Part shown: positions 55,208-63,442 of the stretch, one piece after another
Position numbering within the stretch: position 1 is the stretch's first letter
Layout of the letters: every line of letters starts with the position of its first letter
Assembly (NCBI GenBank): GCA_964415795.1
Contig: CAYQBN010000007.1
Location: 91,082-155,081, forward strand
From: CALITV01 sp964415795
Lineage (GTDB): Bacteria; UBP6; UBA1177; JAKLFG01
Direction of reading: 5' to 3'
DNA: 64,000 nucleotides
Notes under the pieces: model-generated
Told to the model about the DNA's origin: nothing
The model's input: the letters and a program-made list of their open reading frames with translations, nothing else
The model's database searches: none
Translations under genes and position numbers: made by a program

Positions 55208-57409
55208 ATGAAAAGTTCACCGGTTACCGTCATTTCGTGGGTCGTCGCCATCCTTCTTTTCGCCATCTTCTTCGGGTGGGGCACCGGCGGCAAGGTGTGG
55301 ACGCCCGTTACCATCTATTTCCCAACTTTTCACCTCATCTTCCTCGCCTGCGTACTCGCCTCGTTCCTTCGTCCCGTACGCCATGCCGCATCGATGACGG
55401 TGGCACGGCTCCTCATCGCCCGCCGGTGGATATTCCCCCTCTTCGCCTTTGTCGCGACGCTCCTCATCCACCTCTTCGTCTTTCAAGGTATCCCGCATAT
55501 TCAGGACAGCATCCACTATCGCATGATGGCCGATTGGTTCGCCGCGGGGAAACTCGACATCCCCATGCACCCGTACTATGAGTTCTTCCGCTACCTCTAT
55601 CTCATCCCCGATGGCGAACGGATCTACTCGCTTTTCCTCCCCGGCTATTCGTTGTTTCTCGTCCCTTTCGTCCGTTTCGGTGTCGCTTTCCTCGCCAACC
55701 CCCTCCTTACTGCGGCGAATGTGGCGCTCATCGGACGCACCGCCGAGGAACTCTTCGGCCCCCGCATTGCGACGGCGACGATGGCACTTGCGTGTCTCTC
55801 GACATTCCTCATGGTGATGGGCGGCACTGCGATGGCGCATCCCTTCTGCGCGTTCCTCACGCTTCTCTCCGTCTTCCTCTTTCTCCGTGCCCGTTCCCTC
55901 GCCACGGATCGTCGCGCCCTCATTCTTGCCGCCGCTTCTGGGTTCCTCGTCGGTTGGCTTCTCTTCACCCGTCCCCAGAACGCGCTGTTCCTTGCGGTGC
56001 CGCTGGGTACTATCTCCCTCATCGAGATACGCTGTTCAGGCACCATACCCCGCGGTCTTTCGTTCGTCGCCGGCATCGTTCCGTGGCTCGCCGCCTTGCT
56101 CCTTTACAATGCCCACTACACCGGCGACCCTCTCCTCTTCAAGCAGGACCCTTACTTCAACTACAGTGAGCCGAACGACTTCTGCCACCGTTTTGGTATC
56201 GGCCACGGGTGTCCCCACTCGAACTGGACGGTGCTTCCCGAAGAGGGGCTGACATGGGCACATGCGGCGTATGTCACCTTTCGCCGTCTTTCTCCACTCC
56301 TCGTCAATACCTTTCCCCATCCGCTCTTCTTTCTTCTCATCCCGCTCGCCTTCTTCCTCGGCGGCGCAGGGGCACTGCGAAAAGTGGCCTTTTTCACGAC
56401 ACTTTTCCTTTCGACGGTCACCGGATACTTCTTCTTCTACTTCGATGGGAATGTTTTCGGCCCCCGGTACTACTATGAGACGGCATTCTATCTTCCGCTC
56501 CTTGCCGCCTGCGGCATGATGGTACTGAACGAACGGATCCTTCATGGCGCACCTTCCAGATTCATCACCGCACCGCTCGCCGGCTTCGCCGCCGCCGGGG
56601 TCATCTTTACCATCCTTCTTATCCTTCCGCCCCTATTTGCCCGCTACGCCAAGGGTTTTTGGGGCGTCGAAAGGTCGCTCTCCGAAACCATTGGACAGAT
56701 GGGCATTACGAATGCGGTGGTTTTCGTGAGCGACGAGGAACTCATCGGCTCCGGATTCGCTGTCATGCACCACGACGACTGGGATAAGAACGAGGTCATC
56801 TATGTGCGCGACCTCGGAGATCGATCGAACAGCGCTCTCATGCACTACTATCGCGACCGCCGGTTCTTCCGCGCCCGGTACGCGAAATTACAGGCAAACG
56901 ACGACCCGCCGATGGTCACGCCACTCACCGAGCCGGAACTACCGCCGACCTATCTTGTCTCCGAGATGGAAGATAAACGCTACCCGCTTCGCGGTGAGCC
57001 CGACTACTGCAACGAGTATCCGGGGCGCGCCGACCTTCTCCGCTACATCGCGATCCCTCACCCGGCGCAGTTGGGGATAGACTTCTCGAAAAAGGCGTTC
57101 TTCTGCCGCTTCCGCGACCCCGATGAGTTCTACACCTTCGGGCAGAACATCTTCGTATCGGGACCTTACACCCTCACGGTCGTCGGGGTTTCCGGCCCCG
57201 CGATGGGACGCTTCCGTTTCATTGTCGACGGACAGGTCGCAGGAATACTCGATTTTACCGGCTCTTCCTACCAAAAAGCCATTCGCACTCTCGCCGTCGA
57301 TCTCTCGGCAGGATTCCACCTTTTCCGCATCGAACCGCTGGAGCCGTTTCAGGAAAGTTACTTTCTGTTGGACTTCATCGAATGGCACACGGAGGAACAC
57401 TCACGATGA
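55208..57409 (+). CDS. polytopic membrane protein, GT-C (PMT/ArnT-like) glycosyltransferase
   Basis: A 733-residue inner-membrane protein with about 11-12 helices in the first 490 residues and a soluble C-terminal region of about 240. The first large loop contains PHIQDSIHYRMMADWFAAGKL, in the place where GT-C glycosyltransferases carry acidic catalytic residues. The family uses polyprenyl-phosphate sugars to glycosylate lipids or proteins on the periplasmic side. It overlaps the next gene by four bases (ATGA), and that gene encodes a nucleotide-sugar enzyme, which supports a glycan role. The acceptor is unknown. Confidence 0.78.
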   Translation: MKSSPVTVISWVVAILLFAIFFGWGTGGKVWTPVTIYFPTFHLIFLACVLASFLRPVRHAASMTVARLLIARRWIFPLFAFVATLLIHLFVFQGIPHIQDSIHYRMMADWFAAGKLDIPMHPYYEFFRYLYLIPDGERIYSLFLPGYSLFLVPFVRFGVAFLANPLLTAANVALIGRTAEELFGPRIATATMALACLSTFLMVMGGTAMAHPFCAFLTLLSVFLFLRARSLATDRRALILAAASGFLVGWLLFTRPQNALFLAVPLGTISLIEIRCSGTIPRGLSFVAGIVPWLAALLLYNAHYTGDPLLFKQDPYFNYSEPNDFCHRFGIGHGCPHSNWTVLPEEGLTWAHAAYVTFRRLSPLLVNTFPHPLFFLLIPLAFFLGGAGALRKVAFFTTLFLSTVTGYFFFYFDGNVFGPRYYYETAFYLPLLAACGMMVLNERILHGAPSRFITAPLAGFAAAGVIFTILLILPPLFARYAKGFWGVERSLSETIGQMGITNAVVFVSDEELIGSGFAVMHHDDWDKNEVIYVRDLGDRSNSALMHYYRDRRFFRARYAKLQANDDPPMVTPLTEPELPPTYLVSEMEDKRYPLRGEPDYCNEYPGRADLLRYIAIPHPAQLGIDFSKKAFFCRFRDPDEFYTFGQNIFVSGPYTLTVVGVSGPAMGRFRFIVDGQVAGILDFTGSSYQKAIRTLAVDLSAGFHLFRIEPLEPFQESYFLLDFIEWHTEEHSR

Positions 57410-58350
57410 GTCGCATCTTGGTGACCGGCGGTGCCGGATTCATCGGATCGCACCTCTGCGCACGGCTCCTTGAGCACGGCCACGAGGTCATCTGCCTCGA
57501 CAACTTTTCGACCGGTGATCGCTCCAACATCGCTGCTCTCATGGACAATCCTCGCTTTACGCTCATGACCCACGATGTCACCGATCCGATCGCCGTCACC
57601 GCAGATCAGATCTACCATCTGGCAAGCCCCGCCTCGCCGCCCCACTATCAGCACCGCCCCGTCGAAACGGTCAGGACCAATGTACTCGGTACCATCAATG
57701 TGCTCGAATTGGCACGAACCACGAAGGCCCGCGTTCTCCTTGCCTCGACGAGCGAGATCTACGGCGATCCCCTCGTCCATCCCCAGCCGGAAACCTACTG
57801 GGGAAATGTCAACCCGATCGGTCCGCGCAGCTGCTACGATGAAGGAAAACGATGCGCCGAAACGCTCTTTTTCGACTACCACCGGCAGTTCGGCATTCCC
57901 ATAAAAGTCGCTCGCATCTTCAACACCTACGGACCTCACATGGCCATCAATGACGGTCGCGTCGTAAGCAACTTCATCGTCCAAGCCCTCCGCAACGAAG
58001 AGATCACCCTCTACGGCGTCGGATCGCAGACCCGCTCGTTCTGTTATGTTACTGACATGGTCGACGGTTTACTGCGACTCATGGAAGCCGCCCCCAGCGT
58101 TACCGGACCGGTGAACCTCGGCGATCCGCGCGAGATCACTATGCGCGATCTCGCCGCAACCATTATCCGGCTCACCCATTCCCGGTCGCGTATCGGCACT
58201 CGACCACTTCCCACGGATGACCCCCGGCGGCGCTGCCCCGATATCACCGAAGCTCGCAAACACCTCGGGTGGGAACCGACGACGCCTCTCGAAACGGGTC
58301 TTACCCTTACCATCGCCCATTTTCAAGAAGCATCTCCACCGACCAGGTAA
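57406..58350 (+). CDS. UDP-glucuronate decarboxylase-like SDR nucleotide-sugar enzyme
   Basis: A 314-residue extended short-chain dehydrogenase. The NAD-binding GGAGFIGSHLC, the IYHLASPASPPHYQHRPVET segment, the STSEIYGDPLVHPQ motif and SCYDEGKRCAE (catalytic Tyr and Lys) match UDP-xylose synthases closely. It would make UDP-xylose from UDP-glucuronate, although a 4-epimerase or dehydratase cannot be fully excluded. ATG at 57406 overlaps the stop of the GT-C-like gene; the longer frame to 57382 is rejected. Confidence 0.9.
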   Translation: MSRILVTGGAGFIGSHLCARLLEHGHEVICLDNFSTGDRSNIAALMDNPRFTLMTHDVTDPIAVTADQIYHLASPASPPHYQHRPVETVRTNVLGTINVLELARTTKARVLLASTSEIYGDPLVHPQPETYWGNVNPIGPRSCYDEGKRCAETLFFDYHRQFGIPIKVARIFNTYGPHMAINDGRVVSNFIVQALRNEEITLYGVGSQTRSFCYVTDMVDGLLRLMEAAPSVTGPVNLGDPREITMRDLAATIIRLTHSRSRIGTRPLPTDDPRRRCPDITEARKHLGWEPTTPLETGLTLTIAHFQEASPPTR

Positions 58351-58359
58351 CCCTTTTCC

Positions 58360-58387
58360 TTGACAAGGGGTGGCACATACATAACAT
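58360..58387 (+). promoter_or_regulatory. sigma70-like promoter of efp
   Basis: TTGACA (58360-58365) and TAACAT (58382-58387) are 16 bases apart, 35 bases before the efp start. Confidence 0.55.
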
Positions 58388-58422
58388 AAAGCGACAAAAC
58401 TTTTTCGATGGAGGGCCATCTC

Positions 58423-58999
58423 ATGGTCTCGATTTCGACTTCCGAGTTCCGGCGCGGGCTAAAAATAGAGATGGAAGGGGTCCCGTACGCCATCGTGGAC
58501 CTCGTCCATATCCAGCAGAAACGGCGTGCCGTCATCAAGACCAAGCTACGCAACATCCTCACCGGTGCCATCTCGGAGTATACCTTTCTGAATGGCGACA
58601 AGGTCGAACGACCCGATGTCGAAGAGAAGACGATGGAATATCTCTTTCACGACGGAGAGCACTACCACTTCATGGACCAAGAGACCTTTGAACAGATCAC
58701 CATCGACGAGTCGCTCATTGCGGAGGTAGTCCCNNNNNNNNNNTCTGAAAGAGAATGAGAAGCTCACTGTGCAATTCTACAACGGAAGGCCCATCTCGGT
58801 CGAACTCCCCCAGTTCATAGAATTGGAGGTCGCCGAGACGGAGCCGGGGGTCCGCGGGGATACGGTGACCAATACGTGGAAATCGGCGAAGGTGTCGACC
58901 GGGGGCACCGTTCAGGTTCCCCTCTTCGTTAATGCGGGAGACATCATCCGCATCAACACTGCCGAAAACTTCTCGTATGTCGAACGGGTAAAGAAGTAA
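58423..58999 (+). CDS. efp: elongation factor P with an atypical modification loop (interrupted by an assembly gap)
   Basis: EF-P relieves ribosome stalling at polyproline. ATG at 58423 has GGAGGG seven bases upstream; product MVSISTSEFRRGLKIEMEG fits the family start. The C-terminal domains (FYNGRPISVELP, GDTVTNTWKSAKVSTGG, GDIIRINTAENFSYVERV) are normal. Ten Ns at 58734-58743 cause an apparent frameshift; a true gap length divisible by three would restore one frame, so this is one gene, not two. The loop that normally reads KPGKG around the modified lysine is Gln31-Gln32-Lys33-Arg34-Arg35 and one residue shorter than in E. coli. No modification enzyme gene is nearby. Confidence 0.92.
58734..58743. 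other. 10-N assembly gap inside efp
   Basis: Ten Ns join two contigs. The flanking EF-P halves are in different frames, so ten cannot be the true gap length. Confidence 0.95.
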
Positions 59000-59014
59000 C
59001 GACGGACGCGACCG

Positions 59015-61171
59015 TTGGGTGAAGTAACCGACAAAAAGAGCCTGCTCGGTCTTTCGGGAAAACCGAAAAGTAACGAGATAGAGCAGTTTCTTGCCCTCAT
59101 CAAAAAGGAGCCGGACAACGACCGCAACTACATCCGCCTCGCCGAACTCTACGCACGCTCCGGCGAGGAAGAGAAGGCGATCGAAGTGTACGAGAAGGCG
59201 GCGCTCCTGTTCGAGAAGAAAGGCTTTTACAACAAAGCGAAAGCGGTGCTCAAACAGGCACTCGCAATCAATCCCGATCACGGCCGCATCAATGTCCTAC
59301 TTGCCGATCTCGACAAAGCAGACGGGCTCATCAAAGATGCGGTGGTGCGGTATCAAATCGCCGTAAATTACTTCATCAAGCAAGGGAACAAGGCGGCAGC
59401 AATCGCAGTACTCAAGAAGATCGTCGAGATGCTTCCCCAAAATACCTCATACGCCATTAAACTGGCCACGATCCTCGTTTCCGAGAAGATGTTCCACGAT
59501 GCCGAGAAGATACTTTCCCCTCTCAAGGTCTCATTGAAGTCGGCAGAGCGAAGCGCCGACTATCTCACCGTGCTCAAGCTGCTCTACACGGCGCGAGGCG
59601 AGGACCCGGCCATCGGCCGAGAATTGGTCGACACACTTATCAGAAGCGGCAATCACTCGAACGCGCTGGCGATTCTCTACAAACTCATCATGACCGAGCC
59701 AGAAGCGATAGATCTCCTTGAGCGACTCGCCGGGCTTTTCGAACAGATGGGGGAGAGAGAGAAGCTGATCTCTCTTTACAAGCAGATAGCCTCGCTCTAC
59801 GGAGAGAGGCAGGAGATGGACAAGCGGAATGCCTATTACCGCAAAGTGCTTGGGCTCAATCCCCAAGACACCGAAGCCCTTCTCGCTCTCAACGAGGAAG
59901 GAAAGCTGCGCGAGATCATTTCCGAGAAGATCGAGGCGGTAAGCGAAGAGGATGGGGACATCGAGATAGAACTCGAAGATCAGCAAGTGCCTACGGAATC
60001 CGGCGTTCCCGATGAACCGATCGGACAATCGCCCGAAAGCGACGATCGGACCTCCCAGAAGCACTATGCGTCGTCGGCGTCGTTGATAAAAGAGGCACAG
60101 GTCTTCGTGAGTTACCGGCTCTTCGATCGTGCCGTGGACAAACTGACATCCTTCCCGGGGTGGCGCCAAGATCCCGATGTGCTCGAGCTGCTCGCCAAGG
60201 TACATTTCGAGAAAGGAGATGTTACGGCTGGTACCGAAACCCTGTTCCTCCTCGTCGAGGCGTGTCTGGATCGGAACGATCGGACACGTGCCGCGGAAGT
60301 GTTCAACGAAGTCCGGGAACTCCTTGCCGTCGATCAAACCCGTTATCAAAAGATAGAAGCACGGCTTGCCGCCTCGGCCCCGACCTCCGCAAAACCGGCG
60401 TCTCCCGCCATGGCCCATCCGTCGCCACCTTTACCGGCGGCCGCCCAAGAATACACCGACGAAGAGGAAGAAGAGGAGGGGGTATCTCCGAGCATCCCTC
60501 CCTCTCGCGAGGAGCCTCTCGTGCTCTCCCCCGATCCAAAGCCCCCTCAGGAAGATCGTTCCCATGCGGCGGCTTCTGTGGACAAGGAGTTCGCCGACAT
60601 GGCGCAGGATCTTCTAAGCGACCTTCAGGAATTGCGGGAACCGCCCCAAAAGAAATTGGATGAACTCGAGTTCTTCATCAGCATAGAAGACTATCACAGC
60701 GCCACCATCCTCCTCCAAGAACTCATCGCCAGCTATCCCGACTCCTCTCTTTTAGCCGGATTCAAGAACCTTATCCCCATGGAGAAAGAAGAGAACATCG
60801 CCGAGACCCTCGACGAAGTGAAAGCAAGTCTCTCCAAAACCATGCAAGGCGAGAAGTCGCCCGAAGAATTCTACAACATGGGGATAGTCCATCTCTCGAT
60901 GGGCATGCTCGCCGAGGCCATTACCTATTTCGAGCAAACCATCCGGCTCGATCCCAACAACATGAAATATCTCGTCGCCTTGGCCGACGCATGGCATCAA
61001 AGCGGAAAAGCCCAGAAGAGCATCCAATACTATCGGCAGGCTGTCGAAAAGGCAGCCGACCGAGACGCCAAGGTAGAAATTCTTGAAAAAATCGCTGGCA
61101 TCTATTATGGTGCGGGAGACGCCGAGAATGAACGGCGCGTTCGGGATGAGATCAGCGCACTGAAACAGTGA
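59015..61171 (+). CDS. tetratricopeptide-repeat protein
   Basis: A 718-residue cytoplasmic protein without signal peptide. The N-terminal half has at least five TPR-type helix pairs (for example NYIRLAELYARSGEEEKAIEVYEKA). A disordered Pro/Glu-rich linker (about 455-525) follows, then a C-terminal set of TPRs (FYNMGIVHLSMGMLAEAITYFEQTI). TPR proteins act as scaffolds. The start seems to be TTG at 59015, since no ATG or GTG fits; the ribosome site is weak. It follows efp by 15 bases. The partner is unknown. Confidence 0.85.
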   Translation: MGEVTDKKSLLGLSGKPKSNEIEQFLALIKKEPDNDRNYIRLAELYARSGEEEKAIEVYEKAALLFEKKGFYNKAKAVLKQALAINPDHGRINVLLADLDKADGLIKDAVVRYQIAVNYFIKQGNKAAAIAVLKKIVEMLPQNTSYAIKLATILVSEKMFHDAEKILSPLKVSLKSAERSADYLTVLKLLYTARGEDPAIGRELVDTLIRSGNHSNALAILYKLIMTEPEAIDLLERLAGLFEQMGEREKLISLYKQIASLYGERQEMDKRNAYYRKVLGLNPQDTEALLALNEEGKLREIISEKIEAVSEEDGDIEIELEDQQVPTESGVPDEPIGQSPESDDRTSQKHYASSASLIKEAQVFVSYRLFDRAVDKLTSFPGWRQDPDVLELLAKVHFEKGDVTAGTETLFLLVEACLDRNDRTRAAEVFNEVRELLAVDQTRYQKIEARLAASAPTSAKPASPAMAHPSPPLPAAAQEYTDEEEEEEGVSPSIPPSREEPLVLSPDPKPPQEDRSHAAASVDKEFADMAQDLLSDLQELREPPQKKLDELEFFISIEDYHSATILLQELIASYPDSSLLAGFKNLIPMEKEENIAETLDEVKASLSKTMQGEKSPEEFYNMGIVHLSMGMLAEAITYFEQTIRLDPNNMKYLVALADAWHQSGKAQKSIQYYRQAVEKAADRDAKVEILEKIAGIYYGAGDAENERRVRDEISALKQ

Positions 61172-61188
61172 TAGGGGGAGTGGTCGTA

Positions 61189-61980
61189 GTGAGATATTTA
61201 TTCGTAAGCATCCTCGCTATCGCCGGTTTTTTACCGACGGTGCTCTATGGCGGGAAACTCTCCCTTTCCGTTTCTTACACCCCGATGGCCGTTTCCCGCG
61301 AAGAGACGATGCCCGAAAACCCGCTTGTCGACAACTATCACCGGATCTTCGTGAAAACCCCCGAACGGGTGAACGAGCCGGAAACCTATTATCTCATCAT
61401 CGAAGGGATCGATCCGGCGGATCAGTCGCTGGAAACGATCGTTCTTAAAGGATTTTCCTCTAACAGGTCATATGTTCTCACGAAGGTCAACGGCGTTTTG
61501 GTGTTCGAGAACAAAGAGAAAGTTCCGCGCCGGTTCTCCGTCGTCGAAGAAGGAGAATCTTCTCCCAAGGAATTTGCGGTACCCCCCCTCGGCACCGCCC
61601 GCTATAACTTTCTCCGGGCCGGGAATTGCACTTTCATAGATAACGACAACCCGTCCCTCAAAATCTTCGTGCGAGTTCTCACCGGCTGTGGGCTCTATCC
61701 CCTTCAGGGATCTTCGCTCAGGATGGACATCCCCTCTCTGAACCCCGGGACCTACTCCATCAAGATCTTTTATGCCTTTCGGCAGATATTCCAAGAAGAT
61801 TTCGCCATGGTCAGCGACTCGGTATTAGAGGTGAACTATCGTATCTCGAACAGAGAGGTCTTCCGTGACGATTCGACCACCGTTACAAGCGGACGGATCA
61901 TTTCGGGATCAAGCGGGAGTCGGGCACCTCGTTCGGGAACGGCTACACCGGAAGGCAACACTCCCCGTAACCAACCGTAA
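61189..61980 (+). CDS. exported protein of unknown function, 263 residues
   Basis: GTG at 61189 is preferred to earlier in-frame GTGs because GGGGGAG lies eight bases upstream and the product then starts with a clean signal peptide (RYLFVSILAIAGFLPTVLYG). The mature protein is rich in beta strands (YYLIIEGIDPADQSLETIVL and similar) and may contain an immunoglobulin-like fold. The last 40 residues are Ser/Gly/Thr-rich and disordered. Two cysteines could form a disulfide. Not recognised. It lies between the TPR and sensor-like genes in one run. Confidence 0.72.
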   Translation: MRYLFVSILAIAGFLPTVLYGGKLSLSVSYTPMAVSREETMPENPLVDNYHRIFVKTPERVNEPETYYLIIEGIDPADQSLETIVLKGFSSNRSYVLTKVNGVLVFENKEKVPRRFSVVEEGESSPKEFAVPPLGTARYNFLRAGNCTFIDNDNPSLKIFVRVLTGCGLYPLQGSSLRMDIPSLNPGTYSIKIFYAFRQIFQEDFAMVSDSVLEVNYRISNREVFRDDSTTVTSGRIISGSSGSRAPRSGTATPEGNTPRNQP

Positions 61981-61995
61981 TTTCGGGAGGAACGC

Positions 61996-63435
61996 ATGCT
62001 CGGAAACATTTGGCTGAAGATCAAGGTCTTTTTCCTCATCACTATCATACTGGCAACGCTTTCGGCCCTCTTTTTCGTCTTGGTGGACAAACTTGCCAAC
62101 AACATCAATCTCCAACAATCCGCGGACAACTCTTTTCGCTATCTCGAACAGGCAGTGAAGAATCTTCAGTATACGCAAATAACAAACGCTTTCTCTATCG
62201 CCGCCAAGGTAACCATCTCCTTTGACAAAAAGAGCCGCCAAGTTGTCTTCGATACCCGAGCGGTAGATTCGACCAAACCGTTCGCCATCCTCGACGGTGA
62301 CGGTTCCGTCGTTGCGGGAACCTTTACTGGGCTCAATTCCTTCGCAGGAGTACCTGCCGTGGACCGGGCGATTCGTGAAGGGGTCGCCTCCGATGGGATG
62401 TTGCGGATCAACAACGAGATATTTCTCCTTGGAGCGGCTCCCTTCTCCACCGATCTGGGAGGCATGAGCAAACGACTCATCGCCGTTTCTATCGTACCCC
62501 TGCGCGAAGCCTTCGTTTCGATACAGATACCGTTCCCGGTCCAGATATACTCGGGAGAAACACTGATCCATGAGTTCTCTCCGGAAGTCATGCGCCAGAT
62601 GCTCTCCGGCCCCTTCCAAACTCAGATACAGAGTGCCATGGAACAAGCGCTCAAAGAGGGCCGGGGCAATCCGATAAACCGGTGGTATCATGTCGGTGCG
62701 TTCACCTTGCCACACGATATCCGTTCGCCCGAGAAGATCACTTTTATCGGTATTCTTAGTTCCGTTCCCGGATTCGAGCTCTACCGCCATGTCACCACCT
62801 ACATCGGCGTCTATGCGGCTATCGTTATATTCATCACGGTGGTTCTTACCTTCCTCATCACCTATGACATCGACCGCGGATTCCGAAACCTCGCCGCCGA
62901 CATTTCACGCCTCCGGGTAGGCGAAAAACTCATCCTCCACAAGTATAGCCACGGAGCCGGACTCGTCGTCTCTGCGCTCAACCACCTCATCGGTACCTAC
63001 CAGAAGCACGGCGAGACCAGCGGGAAGGTGCTGGATACAATCATGCCGGTAGATAAAGAAGAAAGCGAGATGATGGAAATCCCGGAACCGTCGTTCGATC
63101 GCAAACGGCCCCCGGTGGAAACGCCGAAAGCGAACGGGCGGACCGGAAATACCGACCCCGGCATAGCGAAGCCAGCGGCGACACCGTCACCGGAGAGCGT
63201 CGCACCGGGGGAGGCCAGTAGCGAGACAGACCCTTATGCTGCGTTGTGGGAATCTTATAAAAGCATCAAGATAAAGAACGGCGAGAAAATATCCGAGCAG
63301 GAGCAGGCGACGTTCCTTGCCAAACTGAAGACCAACCGCGTTTCCATCATGAGCAAGTATAATTGTCGCGATGTCACCTTCACGATAGAAGAAAAAGAGG
63401 GGAAGCCGGTCATAAAGGCAAAGCCGGTCAAATGA
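61996..63435 (+). CDS. membrane sensor-like protein with MXAN_5187-type C-terminal domain
   Basis: A 479-residue protein. A first helix (about 10-32), a periplasmic region of about 230 residues resembling a dCache-like sensor, and a second helix (about 268-290) are followed by a short HAMP-like stretch. A Pro/Ser-rich linker leads to the last 70 residues (DPYAALWESYKSIKI to IKAKPVK). This end, with FLAKLKTNRVSIMSKYNCRDVTF, matches the small domain named after Myxococcus MXAN_5187. There is no kinase, GGDEF or methyl-accepting domain. It probably passes an envelope signal to a partner; the domain match is from memory of its pattern. Confidence 0.78.
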   Translation: MLGNIWLKIKVFFLITIILATLSALFFVLVDKLANNINLQQSADNSFRYLEQAVKNLQYTQITNAFSIAAKVTISFDKKSRQVVFDTRAVDSTKPFAILDGDGSVVAGTFTGLNSFAGVPAVDRAIREGVASDGMLRINNEIFLLGAAPFSTDLGGMSKRLIAVSIVPLREAFVSIQIPFPVQIYSGETLIHEFSPEVMRQMLSGPFQTQIQSAMEQALKEGRGNPINRWYHVGAFTLPHDIRSPEKITFIGILSSVPGFELYRHVTTYIGVYAAIVIFITVVLTFLITYDIDRGFRNLAADISRLRVGEKLILHKYSHGAGLVVSALNHLIGTYQKHGETSGKVLDTIMPVDKEESEMMEIPEPSFDRKRPPVETPKANGRTGNTDPGIAKPAATPSPESVAPGEASSETDPYAALWESYKSIKIKNGEKISEQEQATFLAKLKTNRVSIMSKYNCRDVTFTIEEKEGKPVIKAKPVK

Positions 63436-63442
63436 GTCTGCA

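Noticed and set aside
58768..58999. The right half of efp as a separate small gene
   Set aside because: It is the C-terminal two thirds of EF-P displaced into another frame by the ten-N placeholder.
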